This document shows positions 1 through 10,000 of a stretch of 64,000 bases of DNA, piece by piece. The translations under genes were made by a program, and so were the position numbers. Position 1 is the stretch's first letter, and every line of letters starts with the position of its first letter. Under the pieces are notes generated by a model. That model was not told where the DNA came from. It made no database searches and saw only the letters and a program-made list of their open reading frames with translations. Origin of the DNA: JACJWR01 sp963752505 (GTDB taxonomy: Bacteria; Actinomycetota; Actinomycetes; S36-B12; UBA10799); NCBI GenBank assembly GCA_963752505.1, contig CAVVYM010000010.1, forward strand, positions 303,224 through 367,223, in the 5' to 3' direction.

Positions 1-1061
1 GTCTCCACGTCACCGGCTCGCAAGGCGTCCTCCACCGAACGCTTGGCCTTTTGGGCGGCAAGGAACAGTTTCTCGCGGGTGACATCAGGAGAAGGAACCC
101 GTCCTCGTGCGATGTCGAGAGGCACAACGTTGACCGTCACCGGCATGATCGCCGAGTGTTGTTCCAAGGTTGCTACCTCCACGTGCGTGACCGTGAGCGT
201 GGCCACCTGGCACAGTCCCAAGGCCGCCATGGCCGGGACGTCGATGGTGAGGGTGATGCGACGCTGCTCACCGGCATAGAAATCGCCGAGCTCGACCAGG
301 ATGCCGTTTTCAACCGGGTTGGCCACCACGTCGTTGAGAATCGTGACCGCGCTGACGTCACCGCTCGGGGCGACCAGCAGGCTGGCCGCCTGCGCAGTCT
401 TGGACAGCAGACCGTCGATCTCAGCGGCAACTGCGGCTGCTGCGTCGTCGGGGTTCTGGGCGAAGGAGTGGTTTCCGGTGCCGCCGGTTGCCACGTCAGC
501 GAGGATCGCCTCGTCGTACCCGAGTCCGATTCCGATGGTTGAGGTCGACACTCCCTGGGTCGCGGCCTTGGAGGCGATACCGCGCAGACGTTGAGGGTCT
601 GTGACACCGGCGTTCGCGTGACCGTCGGAGAGCAGCACGACGGTGGCGCCTGCCGCGGTTGCGACACGACGGGCCTCCTGCAGACCGCGAAGGTAGCCCG
701 ACGACAGGTCCGTGGCGCCGCCGGTGTCAATACCCGAGATGGCTGCGCGGACGCGGTCGCGACCGAGGTCGCCGAGTCGGCCGGCAGGTACAACCACGGT
801 TGCCTCATGGTCGAAGGTCACCAGCCCGAAGTTGTCGCGGTCGTCGAGTCGACTGACGAGGTCAATCAAGGCGCGCTTGGCGGCGGTCAGACGACCGTCG
901 TACATCGAACCCGAGCGATCGAGGACCACGATTGCAGTGTGCGCCGGTCGAGGAGTCGAAGAGGTCGGCGCGGGGGGCGCCTCCAAGTCCAGCATGACGG
1001 TGACGGAGTCGGTCGTCTCGACGGCGACCAGGTCGATATCGAGATGAGCATTGAGTTTCAT
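1..1061 (-). CDS. vWA-domain protein, C-terminus cut by window edge
   Basis: The gene starts at the ATG whose complement is at 1059-1061, behind a strong AGGGGGG ribosome site, and reads open to the window edge, so the C-terminus is missing. About 70 residues in, the sequence IVVLDRSGSMYDGRL is a perfect MIDAS motif (DxSxS) of a von Willebrand factor A domain. It is followed by the conserved threonine (GGATDLSSGY) and aspartate (VVLLSDGHAN) of the metal site. There is no signal peptide or membrane segment in the visible part, so it is probably cytosolic. The arrangement resembles bacterial vWA proteins of the TerY/YfbK kind, but the partner genes lie outside the window and no substrate can be named. 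Confidence 0.85.
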   Translation of the reverse strand, partial: MKLNAHLDIDLVAVETTDSVTVMLDLEAPPAPTSSTPRPAHTAIVVLDRSGSMYDGRLTAAKRALIDLVSRLDDRDNFGLVTFDHEATVVVPAGRLGDLGRDRVRAAISGIDTGGATDLSSGYLRGLQEARRVATAAGATVVLLSDGHANAGVTDPQRLRGIASKAATQGVSTSTIGIGLGYDEAILADVATGGTGNHSFAQNPDDAAAAVAAEIDGLLSKTAQAASLLVAPSGDVSAVTILNDVVANPVENGILVELGDFYAGEQRRITLTIDVPAMAALGLCQVATLTVTHVEVATLEQHSAIMPVTVNVVPLDIARGRVPSPDVTREKLFLAAQKAKRSVEDALRAGDVE

Positions 1062-1473
1062 GGTGCCCCCCTGGGGTACTTGTGAACGGTGCCTGCGCTG
1101 GGTCGCGCCGCTGCGGGACGCCGGTGCTGCCCCCACGCGAACGAGTATCTCTGGGGGGTCCGACAATCGGTCTGGATGCGCGCGGCCGTCCGATGCGCGG
1201 CGAATTGGGTGCCATTCCGAGTGGTGGGAATCGGATCTGGCGTCAAGCGCGCCTTTCCAAGTAGTTATGGGGCCTGATACGACCTCGAAAGGTGCACAAG
1301 CGATTGCAGGTCGCGTCGGATCGTGCGGCACCCACGCCCAAAGGGGCACGACAACTTGCATCTCACTTGGAGAGGAGGCTCCTGAGCGGCCGCACGTTGC
1401 TCCCGCGTGAGCGGTGAGTGGTGAGCGGCCCGGCAACGGCCCCACTCGCGAGTGAACGGGTAACAATGGAGGC
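1062..1473. other. intergenic region, no gene seen
   Basis: This 412-base spacer separates the divergent vWA gene and tspO, so it should hold both promoters. I see no convincing coding frame or -35/-10 pair. A lone copy of the decamer AAAGGTGCAC at 1288-1297 also occurs at 23018 and inside the inverted-repeat family near 44.6 and 49.2 kb. Confidence 0.5.
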
Positions 1474-1944
1474 ATGGAACTCTCGCGCCTGCTCGCAGCT
1501 GTGGCGGCGGTGGTGCTCGTTCTGGGGTACGCCATCGGCGCCGGCGTGTGGGTGTCCAGCGGGCAGGTCTTCTACGAGGGCCTCAGTCGTCCGCCGTGGC
1601 AGCCGCCGGACGTGGTTTTTGGTCTCATCTGGCCCTACAACTTCGTGGTGCTCGCGGTGGCCGGGGTTGTGGTGGCTATGTCGGGCAAAGGTTCCGCGGC
1701 GGTGTGGTGGCTGGTGCTGACAGGTCTGAGTGTCGTCGCGGCGCTGAGTTGGGCGTGGCTGTTCTACGTCGGCCAGGCGCTCTGGCCCGCCGCGGTGGGC
1801 CTGGTGATAGCCACGCTCCTGACAATCCCGGTGGTAGTCATTACCTGGCACACGTCATGGGTGCCAGGTGCGCTGCTGGTTCCCTACCTGCTGTGGTTGG
1901 GCACCGCGAGTTCGTTGGCGATCGGGTACGCGGCGCTCAACTGA
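1474..1944 (+). CDS. tspO: TspO/MBR-family tryptophan-rich sensory protein
   Basis: This 156-residue integral membrane protein has five hydrophobic segments, the usual TspO length and topology. Diagnostic features are the PPWQPP loop after the first helix, the WAWLFY stretch in the third or fourth helix, and the C-terminal LLVPYLLWLGTASSLAIGYA helix ending in an Asn-rich tail typical of the family. TspO proteins bind porphyrins and sterol-like ligands and are linked to oxidative stress and tetrapyrrole handling. Nothing here reveals the local ligand. It stands alone, convergent with the flavoprotein gene at 1993-3030. Confidence 0.93.
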   Translation: MELSRLLAAVAAVVLVLGYAIGAGVWVSSGQVFYEGLSRPPWQPPDVVFGLIWPYNFVVLAVAGVVVAMSGKGSAAVWWLVLTGLSVVAALSWAWLFYVGQALWPAAVGLVIATLLTIPVVVITWHTSWVPGALLVPYLLWLGTASSLAIGYAALN

Positions 1945-1992
1945 CTGTCGTTACAGGTACCGGGCCCGAGGCAACCATGCGTGGCGGCGGAC

Positions 1993-3030
1993 TCAGCTCT
2001 CGGGCAGTGGTCGCGCGGGGATTGGCGCCGGGGCGGGTCGGCCAGCCAAGGCCGCAGCCACCCGGTCAGCGTGCTGGTGGCTGTTCTCGATGAACACCTC
2101 GAATTTGTCCTGGGTGCCCGCGCTGGCGGTGCCGACGACGTAGATGCCGGCCCGGTTCGTGGCCATGGTCAGAGGGTCATGCGCCGGGGCCCCTCGAGCC
2201 CCCTCCAACTCCACTCCGGCGAGGTCGAAGATGCCCCGATCGGCGGTGAACCCGATCTGCAGCAATACGTCGTCAACCTCCCTTGTCTGCGTCGCACCGG
2301 AACCCGGCGCCCGCAGCACGACCTCGCCGGGTTCGATCCGAACCACCTCCCGGGGCATCAAGCGGGTGATCTCGCCCTCGTCTAGCAACGACTCCACCTC
2401 GGGTCGAATCCAGTGTTTGACCCTTGGATGCAACGACTCCTCGCGGTGGGCGAGTAACACCCTGGCTCCGACGCGGTACAGGCGCAGGGCGGATTCCGCA
2501 GCGCTGTTGCGTCCACCCACGACGAGGACCCGACGGTCGAAGAACCGGTGAGGGTCGCCCAGCGCCCGGTGCACACCAGGCAGGTCCTCGCCGGGGACTC
2601 CAAGTCGCCGGGGCTCGGCGGTGCCCCCGGTTGCCAGCACAATCACGTCGGCGCCGATGGTGGAGTCGCGGCCCCAGCCATCGCGCACCGAGACGGTGAA
2701 GTCTCCGGCTTCGCCGGTGATCCCAACCACCTGGGTGAAGGTATCCACGGACAGTTCGTGGTCGGCCACGAAGGCGCGCAGATAGGCGAGGTATTCCTCG
2801 CCGGTGGTCTTCTCCTGGGTGGTGGATGGCACCGGCAACCCGCGCAGGGCAAGTCGTTCCGGTGAGGTGAAGAACCGGGTGTGCGGAGGGAACTGGCGTG
2901 CGATGGTCTCGCCGATGGCTCCGGCATCGACGACTAGGACCTGATGGCCTTCGCCGGTCAGGACTGCTGCGGTCTCAAGGCCGATCGGTCCGGCGCCCAC
3001 AATGAGCACCTCAACATGTTGCCTCTTCAC
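1993..3030 (-). CDS. YpdA-like FAD/NAD(P)H-dependent thiol-disulfide reductase
   Basis: This 345-residue flavoprotein starts at a GTG behind GGGGAACC. The N-terminal GAGPIGLETAAVL is the FAD-binding dinucleotide fold, and VVGGRNSAAESALRLY near residue 170 is the NADPH-binding fold in the GGxNSA form characteristic of YpdA. The C-terminus GTQDKFEVFIENSHQHAD resembles the FIENGRxH element of that family. No CxxC redox pair is seen, unlike thioredoxin reductase. In Firmicutes YpdA reduces bacillithiol disulfide, but actinobacteria normally make mycothiol. The function here is therefore inferred only as a flavin reductase of a low-molecular-weight or protein disulfide. Confidence 0.82.
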   Translation of the reverse strand: MKRQHVEVLIVGAGPIGLETAAVLTGEGHQVLVVDAGAIGETIARQFPPHTRFFTSPERLALRGLPVPSTTQEKTTGEEYLAYLRAFVADHELSVDTFTQVVGITGEAGDFTVSVRDGWGRDSTIGADVIVLATGGTAEPRRLGVPGEDLPGVHRALGDPHRFFDRRVLVVGGRNSAAESALRLYRVGARVLLAHREESLHPRVKHWIRPEVESLLDEGEITRLMPREVVRIEPGEVVLRAPGSGATQTREVDDVLLQIGFTADRGIFDLAGVELEGARGAPAHDPLTMATNRAGIYVVGTASAGTQDKFEVFIENSHQHADRVAAALAGRPAPAPIPARPLPES

Positions 3031-3175
3031 GGTTCCCCATCTTTGCGTTGCCGATCAGCTGCGCATGCCTGCCCTCGAGGTGAGGCGCGGGTTGTGGTGC
3101 GCCAAGCGTAGTCGGCATCACATGGGTGCGCAGCGGCCCGCTGCGGGCGTCGGGGCCTGCGGGTACGGTCATGTT

Positions 3176-3724
3176 ATGCCCATCATCGCTGAAGCTGCCG
3201 ACGTTCCCGTGCGGGAAGCGACGGCGAATGACATCCCCGAATTGCTCGACATGATCTACGAGTTGGCCCGCAATGAGGGGTACCTCGACAAGGTGCGCAC
3301 CACGGAGGAGCAACTGACCAAACTGCTATTCCCCGAGGCTTTGGGGAGGCGGGCGAACACTCCGTCCGGACTGCCCGCTGCCTACTGCCTCGTCGTGGAT
3401 TCCGAGGATGGATCGGGGCTGTGGGGGATGGCCTTGTGGTTCCTCACGGTGTCGACGTGGGAGGGCCGTTACGGAATCCACCTGGAGGACCTCTACGTTC
3501 GTTCCGAGGCCCGTGGCAAGGGGGTGGGCAAGGCGCTGGTGATGACGCTGGCGGCGTTGTGCGAGGAACACGGCTATCCGCGGCTGGAGTGGGCAGTGCA
3601 GGACTCCAACGAGCACGCACGCGCCTTCTACCGCAGCCTGCGTGCGGACGAGTTGGAGGAGTGGCTCACCAATCGCCTCTCTGGCCAGCAGTTGCAGGCC
3701 TTGGCCGAAGAGGTCGACCTCTAG
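3176..3724 (+). CDS. GNAT-family N-acetyltransferase (diamine acetyltransferase-like)
   Basis: From the ATG at 3176 the protein has 182 residues. The motif A block LYVRSEARGKGVGKALVMTL contains the RxxGxG/A acetyl-CoA pyrophosphate loop, followed by EWAVQDSNEHARAFYRSLRA, the usual GNAT motif B ending. The N-terminus REATANDIPELLDMIYELAR matches spermidine/spermine acetyltransferase-like members, so a small amine is a plausible acceptor; this is inference. A longer in-frame start at 3002 exists, but the upstream sequence has no GNAT character and would overlap the divergent flavoprotein gene. The chosen start has only a weak ribosome site. Confidence 0.88.
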   Translation: MPIIAEAADVPVREATANDIPELLDMIYELARNEGYLDKVRTTEEQLTKLLFPEALGRRANTPSGLPAAYCLVVDSEDGSGLWGMALWFLTVSTWEGRYGIHLEDLYVRSEARGKGVGKALVMTLAALCEEHGYPRLEWAVQDSNEHARAFYRSLRADELEEWLTNRLSGQQLQALAEEVDL

Positions 3725-4046
3725 GTGGCAGGGCTCGACCGCAGGTCCGTTCGCTGACTCGGCGACGAGGCGCCAGCTGCCTCTGCGTCGAGGCGCCGGT
3801 TCGCTCAGGTTGTTGATCCCGGCGTCGCTAGGCGTCGGTTCGCGACGCGCAACAGACCAGGTGACGTCGCCTGGTCGGCGATCCGGCCGTCGCTCCGCGT
3901 CGGCCGCCAAGCCGAGCGTCCCGAGGCAGACGCGGGGCTTACGTCGTGCCCCGACCACGAAGAGCGCCCAGATCAGCCGCAACGGAGTGCGAGGCGAACG
4001 TGCGCCTCGAGACCGTCGGACGCCGGGCCTGAGTACGGTGCTTGGC
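3725..4046. other. intergenic region holding a 20-bp palindrome
   Basis: This 322-base spacer lies between the acetyltransferase and the S53 protease. I see no convincing gene. A near-perfect palindrome lies at 3856-3875 (reported separately), upstream of the protease start. Confidence 0.4.
3856..3875. promoter_or_regulatory. 20-bp near-perfect palindrome, possible operator
   Basis: The sequence ACCAGGTGACGTCGCCTGGT pairs at 9 of 10 positions around its centre. It has no loop and no following T-run, so it looks more like a dimeric-regulator site than a terminator. It lies about 170 bases upstream of the protease start. No regulator gene is adjacent. Confidence 0.25.
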
Positions 4047-7000
4047 ATGGTGCTTGCGCGTGGGAAGTCTGCCCGGTCGATTGCAATTGCCGCCGCCGCG
4101 GCGACCGCGATTGGTGTCATGGTGCCTAGCTGGGCACACGCCGTGGCGTCGACCGGGTCGGGGCCGAGACCGGGCGCCTCCGTCGCCGCCGCTCAGGCTG
4201 TGGCGCAGCAGTCTCAGGCCGTCGACTGGGGCGACCTTTCCCCTGGAGGACCCCGCGTCGCGGACGCTCCCACCGACGTGGAGCTCACCATCTATTTCGG
4301 ATTCGCCGACAAGGGCGTAGAGGACTTCGCCAGGAGCGTGTCGTCGCCGGATTCGGTGTCCTACGGCAAGTACCTGTCATTGACCGACTCCGTGGACGCC
4401 TTCGGCGCGGACTCGCAAGAGGAGGCTGCGGTCACAACCGCGCTGGCAGCGGTCGGCGCCACCCAGAACATGGGCGCCACCCGGACGTTCACCAGGTCCA
4501 CCATGACGATCGGCCAGGCCGAGAAACTCTTCGGCGTCACGATAGGCATCTACGACGCAACGGGAGGGGGCCAGGAGATCGCCCCAGACTCGCAGCCCAC
4601 CCTTCCCGCAAACCTCGACGGCGTTATCGCCGACGTGTTCGGTCTGGTGCAGAGCTGGTCGAGTGGCGACAGCAGTCAGCCTTTCGGAGGCCCCTCGTGG
4701 GGCGGCCGATCGCCCCGCAGGCGGATCCTGAGCCGCCAACTCCGGCGTCCCTAGCGACGCCGTCGCGCACCGGCACTCCGCAAGGCTGCACGGAAGGTCT
4801 GGCTTCTGGGGGCCTGATGCCCAACCAACTCGCGACGGCCTACGGCTACGACGTGTTGCACGACGCCGGCCTGCAGGGTCAGGGCCAGCGCCTGGCGGTG
4901 ATCCAGATCGACGCGAACGTCGTCGAGGATGACCTGGACACCTTCGCTGCCTGTTTCGGATTCGACGACCGCACGGCGCTGCGGCAGGTGAACGTCGGCG
5001 GGGCCGCTCAGCCAGGGTCGAACGTCACCGAGGCCACGCTTGACGTCCAGGTGATCACCCAGGTCGCGCCCAAGTTGGAGGCGTTTGATCTTTACTCCTA
5101 CAACGGGCTCGGCGAGTTCTGGCCAGTCGAGGCATTGGCCATGCCGCTGGATCCAACAGTGTTCGGCGCCGAACCGCCCGACGTGGTGTCGGTTAGCTAC
5201 GTCGAGTGCGAGAGCTACTTGGTGGGTAGCACTCCGATGATCAGCATGAGCGAGCAGATCATGGCGATGGCGGCCACGATCGGCACGTCGTATTTCGCTG
5301 CTTCCGGCGACTACGGATCGTCGGGTTGCATGGCGGTGGATGCCTCAGACGTAGATGCCGTCGTCTCGTACCCGGCGTCGTCGTCGTGGATGGGCGCAGT
5401 TGGAGGCACCGGTGTCACGCTCGCTGAGGGTCCGGACAGCCCGCGTCTTCCCGGACCGGACAACACGATCTTCCAGCCGGACGCGGCGGGCCCGCGCTTC
5501 GAATCGACCTGGAACGACACCCTCTTCACGGGAGCCTCCTTCGCTCGTAGTCGGCGGTGGGGGCGGCACCAGCGTTCTATTTGACCGTCCGTGGTGGCAG
5601 GAGTCGGTGTCGGCATCGACCGAGGCCGCCCGTCTGGTCCCGGATGTCGCGCTCTTCGCGGACTGGCCGGGTTGGCCCATCTACTGCGGGAGTCCCGAAT
5701 GTGGCGGGCAGGGCTGGCATGCCTGTCCGCGGCACCAGCGCGGCCACACCATTGGTGGCCGGAATCGCCGCCCTGGTCAACCAGGCGATCGAGTCGGAGG
5801 CAGCCACGTCACCGCGACCCCAGCTGGGCTTCACCAACCCGCTGATCTACGACATCGCGGCCCGTCAGGCCAAGCCCAGCCAGTACATCCTCCCGCAGGC
5901 GCTGCGTGATGTGACGACTGCCAACAACGACATCAGCAACGTCGGCTGCTGCGATGCGGGCGTCGGCTACGACCTTGCGACCGGCTGGGGCTCGGTCTAC
6001 GCCGCCGACCTGCTCGATGCGGCGACCGCGACGGGCACCGCACCGACGATCACCGACGTGCAGCCGGGCTACGGCGGCGCCCAACTGACGGTCGAATGCA
6101 CCGCAGGACGCCGGGGACTACCCGACGACCGGGTACGAATACACCACCGACAAGGGCCAGACCTGGACTGCGGCCGAGGTGGCCGGCGACCCTTCCGGCC
6201 CCACGGTGACCCTGTCCGTTTCCGGTCTGCCCGGCGGTGAGGAGGTGCCGGTGTGGGTGCGTGCCGTCAACGCGAGCGGCGCCGGCCTCGCCTCGGACTC
6301 GGCGCTGGTGAAGGCGCAGGGAGCGATGTACGTCCCGCTTGCGCAATCGCAGCGGGCCTACGACTCCCGCAACGCAGGCGGCCCGCTGCAGTCCGGCGTG
6401 CCCGTCGTGGTGGACGTGCAGGCACCCGCGGGCGCCGTCGCCGTGGCCTACAGCGCCACGGTGGTGAACCCCACGACGCGCGGGCACGCGGTCGTGGCGC
6501 CGGCCGGTGATAGCCGCGATCACCGGTACGTCGTCGCTCAACTGGTTCGGACCGAACCAGACCATCGCCAACGGCTACGTCACGAAACTGGGTGCGGACG
6601 GCAAGGTGCAGGTCATGATCGTCGGCGGGACGGCCAACATGGTGCTCGACGTCCTCGGGTTCTATGTTCCGATGACAGATGCTGGCGCAGAGGGCACCTG
6701 GCTGGTTGCCGAGGAGCCGGAGCGCGCTTACGACTCGAGATTGCCCGGCGCCGGCGGCGCGCTTACCGGCGGGCAGTCCCGGACTGTGGACCTGTCTGCG
6801 TTGGTGCCCGCGGGTGCCACGGCTGTGCAGTACACGCTGACCGTTGCTGACACCGCGGGCGCCGCGCACCTCTCAGTGGGCAAGCCGAACGAGCCGAAGC
6901 CGCCGACGTCGGTGATCAACTGGTTCACCAACGGGCAGCGGATGGCAAACTCCACGGTGGCGACCGTGGGCGCCGATCGCTCCCTGGAGGTGTTCTCCGG

Positions 7001-7445
7001 CGGCGGTTCGACGCAGTTCATCGTCGACGTGCTGGGCTACTTCGTGCCGCCGGCCGCTGCGCCGCTGGCCGCGGACCTCCTCGGCTTCACCGCGGTGGAT
7101 CCGCAGCGGTTGTACGACTCCCGCGCCGCCGGTGCGGGCGGTCCGATTTCCAACGGCCAGTCGCGGACGACGTCCCTGGCCGACTTCGGTGCCGTCCCCG
7201 CCTCAACTCGCGCGCTCGCGGTCAACCTCACTGAGGTCAACACCGTCGGTGTCGGACACCTCCGGTTGTCTGCCGGTGCGGTGCCGCCGCCGGTGTCATC
7301 GATCAACTGGTACACCGACTCGATGGTGCTGGCCAACGGCACGCTTTCGGCGGTGGCGGCTGCCGAGGTGACGACGTGGGCCTACTGGGGATCGACTGAC
7401 TACCTGCTTGACGTGGCCGGCTACTACAGTCCCGCCGGCCGGTAG
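4047..7445 (+). CDS. secreted S53 (sedolisin) serine peptidase with C-terminal YDSR repeats; frame disrupted
   Basis: The start at 4047 gives a clear Sec signal peptide ending near VPSWAHA. After it come the S53 pro-domain (about residues 60-210) and the catalytic domain. The catalytic Glu/Asp pair lies in VTEATLDVQ, the oxyanion Asp in AASGDYGSSG, and the nucleophile Ser in VRGTSAATPLVAG near 5731. A fibronectin-like segment follows (around 6040-6300), then three repeats each opening with a YDSR motif (near 6360, 6730 and 7117). Sedolisins are acid-active exopeptidase-like serine endopeptidases, here exported. The reading frame changes five times, at about 4700, 5545, 5725, 6110 and 6505, yet every frame keeps conserved motifs. 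Either the gene died very recently or the assembly carries indels. Confidence 0.8.
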
Positions 7446-7512
7446 CCGCCGCCGGAACAGGACAGCAGCGATCCCACCCGCAAAGATGACCCAAAGGCGG
7501 AAGGTGGTGGCC

Positions 7513-8145
7513 ATGAGGCGGCAGCATTGGGTCATTCTGGGTGTGGTGTCACTAGCTGTGCTGGTCGCCATTGTGGTCGTGGCGCGCCCCTTCACGAGTG
7601 GGGATGACTCGCCCGAATGGCTGTTCGCGCATAACTCCGCGGAGGCTCGCTTTGCTGACGACGGCGGCGAGCTGACGCTCACATTGGTGGATCCCGACCC
7701 GCAGATCCTGGCTTTCACCGACCGACCGGATCGCGTGGCGACAACGCTGCCGCTGGCGGACCTCGTCGGCGGCTGGCCGCAAATGTTCGGTACCGATGCG
7801 CCCAACGCTGCGGTGAGCGACGCCCGTAACAGTGGTGGGTTTCTGCCTCTGACGTTGTCCGGGCCGCGCTGGGCTGGCGAGGATCTGGTTTTCGACGCCC
7901 GACTCCTGGCCAGCGACGAGCAGACCGGGAGCCCGTCCTCAGAACCCCCGATGGTGCCCAGGACGATCGTGGGCGCCACCATGCTCATCGACTCCGCAAC
8001 GGCGAACGATGACAACTACACGATCGACTACTCGCTCGACGGTGACTATGCGAGGTTCAACCTCGGGACGGAAGGTCAACCCGAATTGGCTGACGCTGGC
8101 TGCTACGCCTGGCTGCCGCAAAGTCCGGAGAACTGCGTCCAGTGA
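7513..8145 (+). CDS. membrane-anchored exported protein of unknown function
   Basis: The ATG at 7513 follows GGAAGGTGG and gives 210 residues. Residues 4-27 form one hydrophobic helix after Arg-Arg, so the rest is predicted to be outside the membrane. The exported part contains LTLVDPDPQILAFTDRPDR and a later FGTDAPNAAVSDA, reminiscent of a poorly studied bacterial family with a conserved DRP(D/E)R and PNA pattern; I cannot name its function. Two cysteines near the C-terminus (GCYAW, ENCVQ) could form a disulfide. It begins 67 bases after the S53 protease and may be cotranscribed with it. Confidence 0.65.
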   Translation: MRRQHWVILGVVSLAVLVAIVVVARPFTSGDDSPEWLFAHNSAEARFADDGGELTLTLVDPDPQILAFTDRPDRVATTLPLADLVGGWPQMFGTDAPNAAVSDARNSGGFLPLTLSGPRWAGEDLVFDARLLASDEQTGSPSSEPPMVPRTIVGATMLIDSATANDDNYTIDYSLDGDYARFNLGTEGQPELADAGCYAWLPQSPENCVQ

Positions 8146-8301
8146 GACGTCAACGGTGAGGGCTGAGTCTCCTTTGTCGATTCGCGGCCACCCGATCGTC
8201 GCGGCGGAGTCGGTCCATGACGCCTCGGTGCAAGGCTGCCTCCGTTGCGGCACCAGCACCGGGCGCGCATTCGATCGCGTTGCGGTGCCAAGATTCGAGG
8301 C

Positions 8302-9228
8302 ATGACTCGCGCAGTGCACTACACCGCCTTCGGAGCCCCCGACACTCTCACCGTCGGGGATGTGGAGCCGATGCCCATGGGGCCCGACTGCGTGCGCATC
8401 GACGTCGCCGGAGCCGGCATCAATCCGGTCGACTACAAGATCGGCTACGGCTACCTGGCAGGCGCCATCGAGACGTTTTTCCCGCTCGTGACGGGGTGGG
8501 ATGTCGCGGGGACCATCACGGCGGTGGGCCCGGCGGTGCCCGAATTCGACGTGGGCGACCGCGTGTTCGCCTACGCTCGGATGGATGTGGTCAAGCACGG
8601 GACGGCGGCCGACGAGGCGGTGCTGCCGGTGCGGCTCATCGCCAGGGCCCCGGAATCGATCGACTTGACTACCGCCGCCGCGGTCCCGCTGACCGGGCTC
8701 ACGGCCTACCAACTCCTGCGACGGCTCGACGTCCAGCCGGGTGAGACCGTCCTGGTGCACAACGCCGCCGGGGGAGTGGGTCAGTTCGCCGTACAGTTGG
8801 CTCGGTTGTCAGGGGGACGCGTGATCGGCACGGCCTCGCCCCGAAACCACGACCACCTGCGCGCGCTGGGAATCGAGCCGGTGTCCTATGGCGAGGCGAT
8901 GCCCGGCGATGTGCGCGAGTTGGCCCCGGATGGTGTCGACGTGGTGGTCGATCTGATCGGCGGTGGCGCGCTGGAGCAGTCCGATGTGCTGTTGAAGCCC
9001 GGCGGCCGGGTGGGCTCCATCGCCGACGGCGCAGGCGCGCACGCCCGTGGTGGGGCGTACGTGTTCGTGCGGCCGTCGCCGACGGATCTTGACGAGTTGG
9101 CGCGACTGATCGATGCGGGGGAGTTGGTGGTGGACGTCGCGGGGACCTATCCCTTTGAGCGAGCGGCTGAGGCCTACCGCGAGCTCGAGGCCGGGCATGT
9201 CCGCGGCAAGATCGTGCTGGTGCCGTAG
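8302..9228 (+). CDS. zinc-independent MDR-family NADP-dependent quinone oxidoreductase
   Basis: This 308-residue protein has the GroES-like N-terminal domain (GAGINPVDYKIG, VTGWDVAGTITAVG, FDVGDRVFAY) and a Rossmann domain with VLVHNAAGGVGQFAVQLAR. It ends HVRGKIVLVP, as quinone oxidoreductases of the medium-chain dehydrogenase/reductase superfamily do. The zinc-binding cysteines of alcohol dehydrogenases are absent. The likely reaction is NADPH-dependent reduction of a quinone or activated alkene. It is convergent with a related but truncated gene at 9254-9898. Confidence 0.9.
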   Translation: MTRAVHYTAFGAPDTLTVGDVEPMPMGPDCVRIDVAGAGINPVDYKIGYGYLAGAIETFFPLVTGWDVAGTITAVGPAVPEFDVGDRVFAYARMDVVKHGTAADEAVLPVRLIARAPESIDLTTAAAVPLTGLTAYQLLRRLDVQPGETVLVHNAAGGVGQFAVQLARLSGGRVIGTASPRNHDHLRALGIEPVSYGEAMPGDVRELAPDGVDVVVDLIGGGALEQSDVLLKPGGRVGSIADGAGAHARGGAYVFVRPSPTDLDELARLIDAGELVVDVAGTYPFERAAEAYRELEAGHVRGKIVLVP

Positions 9229-9253
9229 CCGCCGGACTATCCAACCGCCGGCT

Positions 9254-9898
9254 TCAACTCTCGTCGATGCGGATGATGGCCTTCGGCCCGGTTCCGTCGG
9301 CCATGGCCTGCAGCATCTCGGGAGCCTCGGCCAAGGATCCGACGTCGTGGCGGGGCGGTTTCAACTGGCCGCTGTTCAGCCCGTCCACCAGCCTCGCCAG
9401 CGCTGCGGCGAGTGAGCGCAAGTCGCCCTCCGAGCCGTGGGAGTACACGGCACCGAGCGCGAGTTCCACCAGAGTCGGCGCGGTGGTGAACGGCGCGCAC
9501 CCCAATCTGGGCGCGGCCAACACCGGGTCGGTTCCCGGCTGCAGCGCTGCCGCGGCGGCGTCGGACACAACCGCGGCCCCCGCCAGGCCGCCGGGCTTGG
9601 TCAGGTCGTGATGGACCGCGACCAACTCGCCGATCCGAGAGCCGTCCACGCCGGGCCCGACGTCGGTCACGGTCCCGACGATGTCGAGGCCCGGCACGTG
9701 CGGCCAACTCCAGGAAGCGACACCAATGGCGGCGATCTTCCAATCGACCGGATTGAGCCCGCAGGCCTGCACACGCAGCCTCAGCTCACCTGGTCCGGGC
9801 GGTTCCACCACAGCGGTCCCCAGGCGCATGCTCGTCGGCGCTCCGGGCGAATCCAGCTGAACCGCGGGAACCTTCAGTTGCGCTTGATTCGACGACAC
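9254..9898 (-). CDS. MDR-family oxidoreductase lacking the nucleotide-binding domain
   Basis: GTG at 9898 lies behind GGGAGTACAC, giving 214 residues; a TTG at 9910 is the only longer start. The catalytic GroES-like half is present (LRVQACGLNPVDWKIA, HVPGLDIVGTVTDVG) and so is the C-terminal cap (LALGAVYSHGSEGDLRSLAA, ending GPKAIIRID). The roughly 120-residue Rossmann domain that should sit between them, with its GxGxxG loop, is missing without a frame change. The full-length relative on the other strand is 308 residues. It is probably a decayed or repurposed enzyme that cannot bind NADPH in the normal way. Confidence 0.75.
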   Translation of the reverse strand: MSSNQAQLKVPAVQLDSPGAPTSMRLGTAVVEPPGPGELRLRVQACGLNPVDWKIAAIGVASWSWPHVPGLDIVGTVTDVGPGVDGSRIGELVAVHHDLTKPGGLAGAAVVSDAAAAALQPGTDPVLAAPRLGCAPFTTAPTLVELALGAVYSHGSEGDLRSLAAALARLVDGLNSGQLKPPRHDVGSLAEAPEMLQAMADGTGPKAIIRIDES

Positions 9899-10000
9899 GT
9901 GTACTCCCAACGATTGTGTTTGCTCAGGGCCAGAAGTTCATAGCACCACGAGTCGGCCAGAACCGATGTCTGCGACCTCAGCTTGTGCTTGACTCACCGC

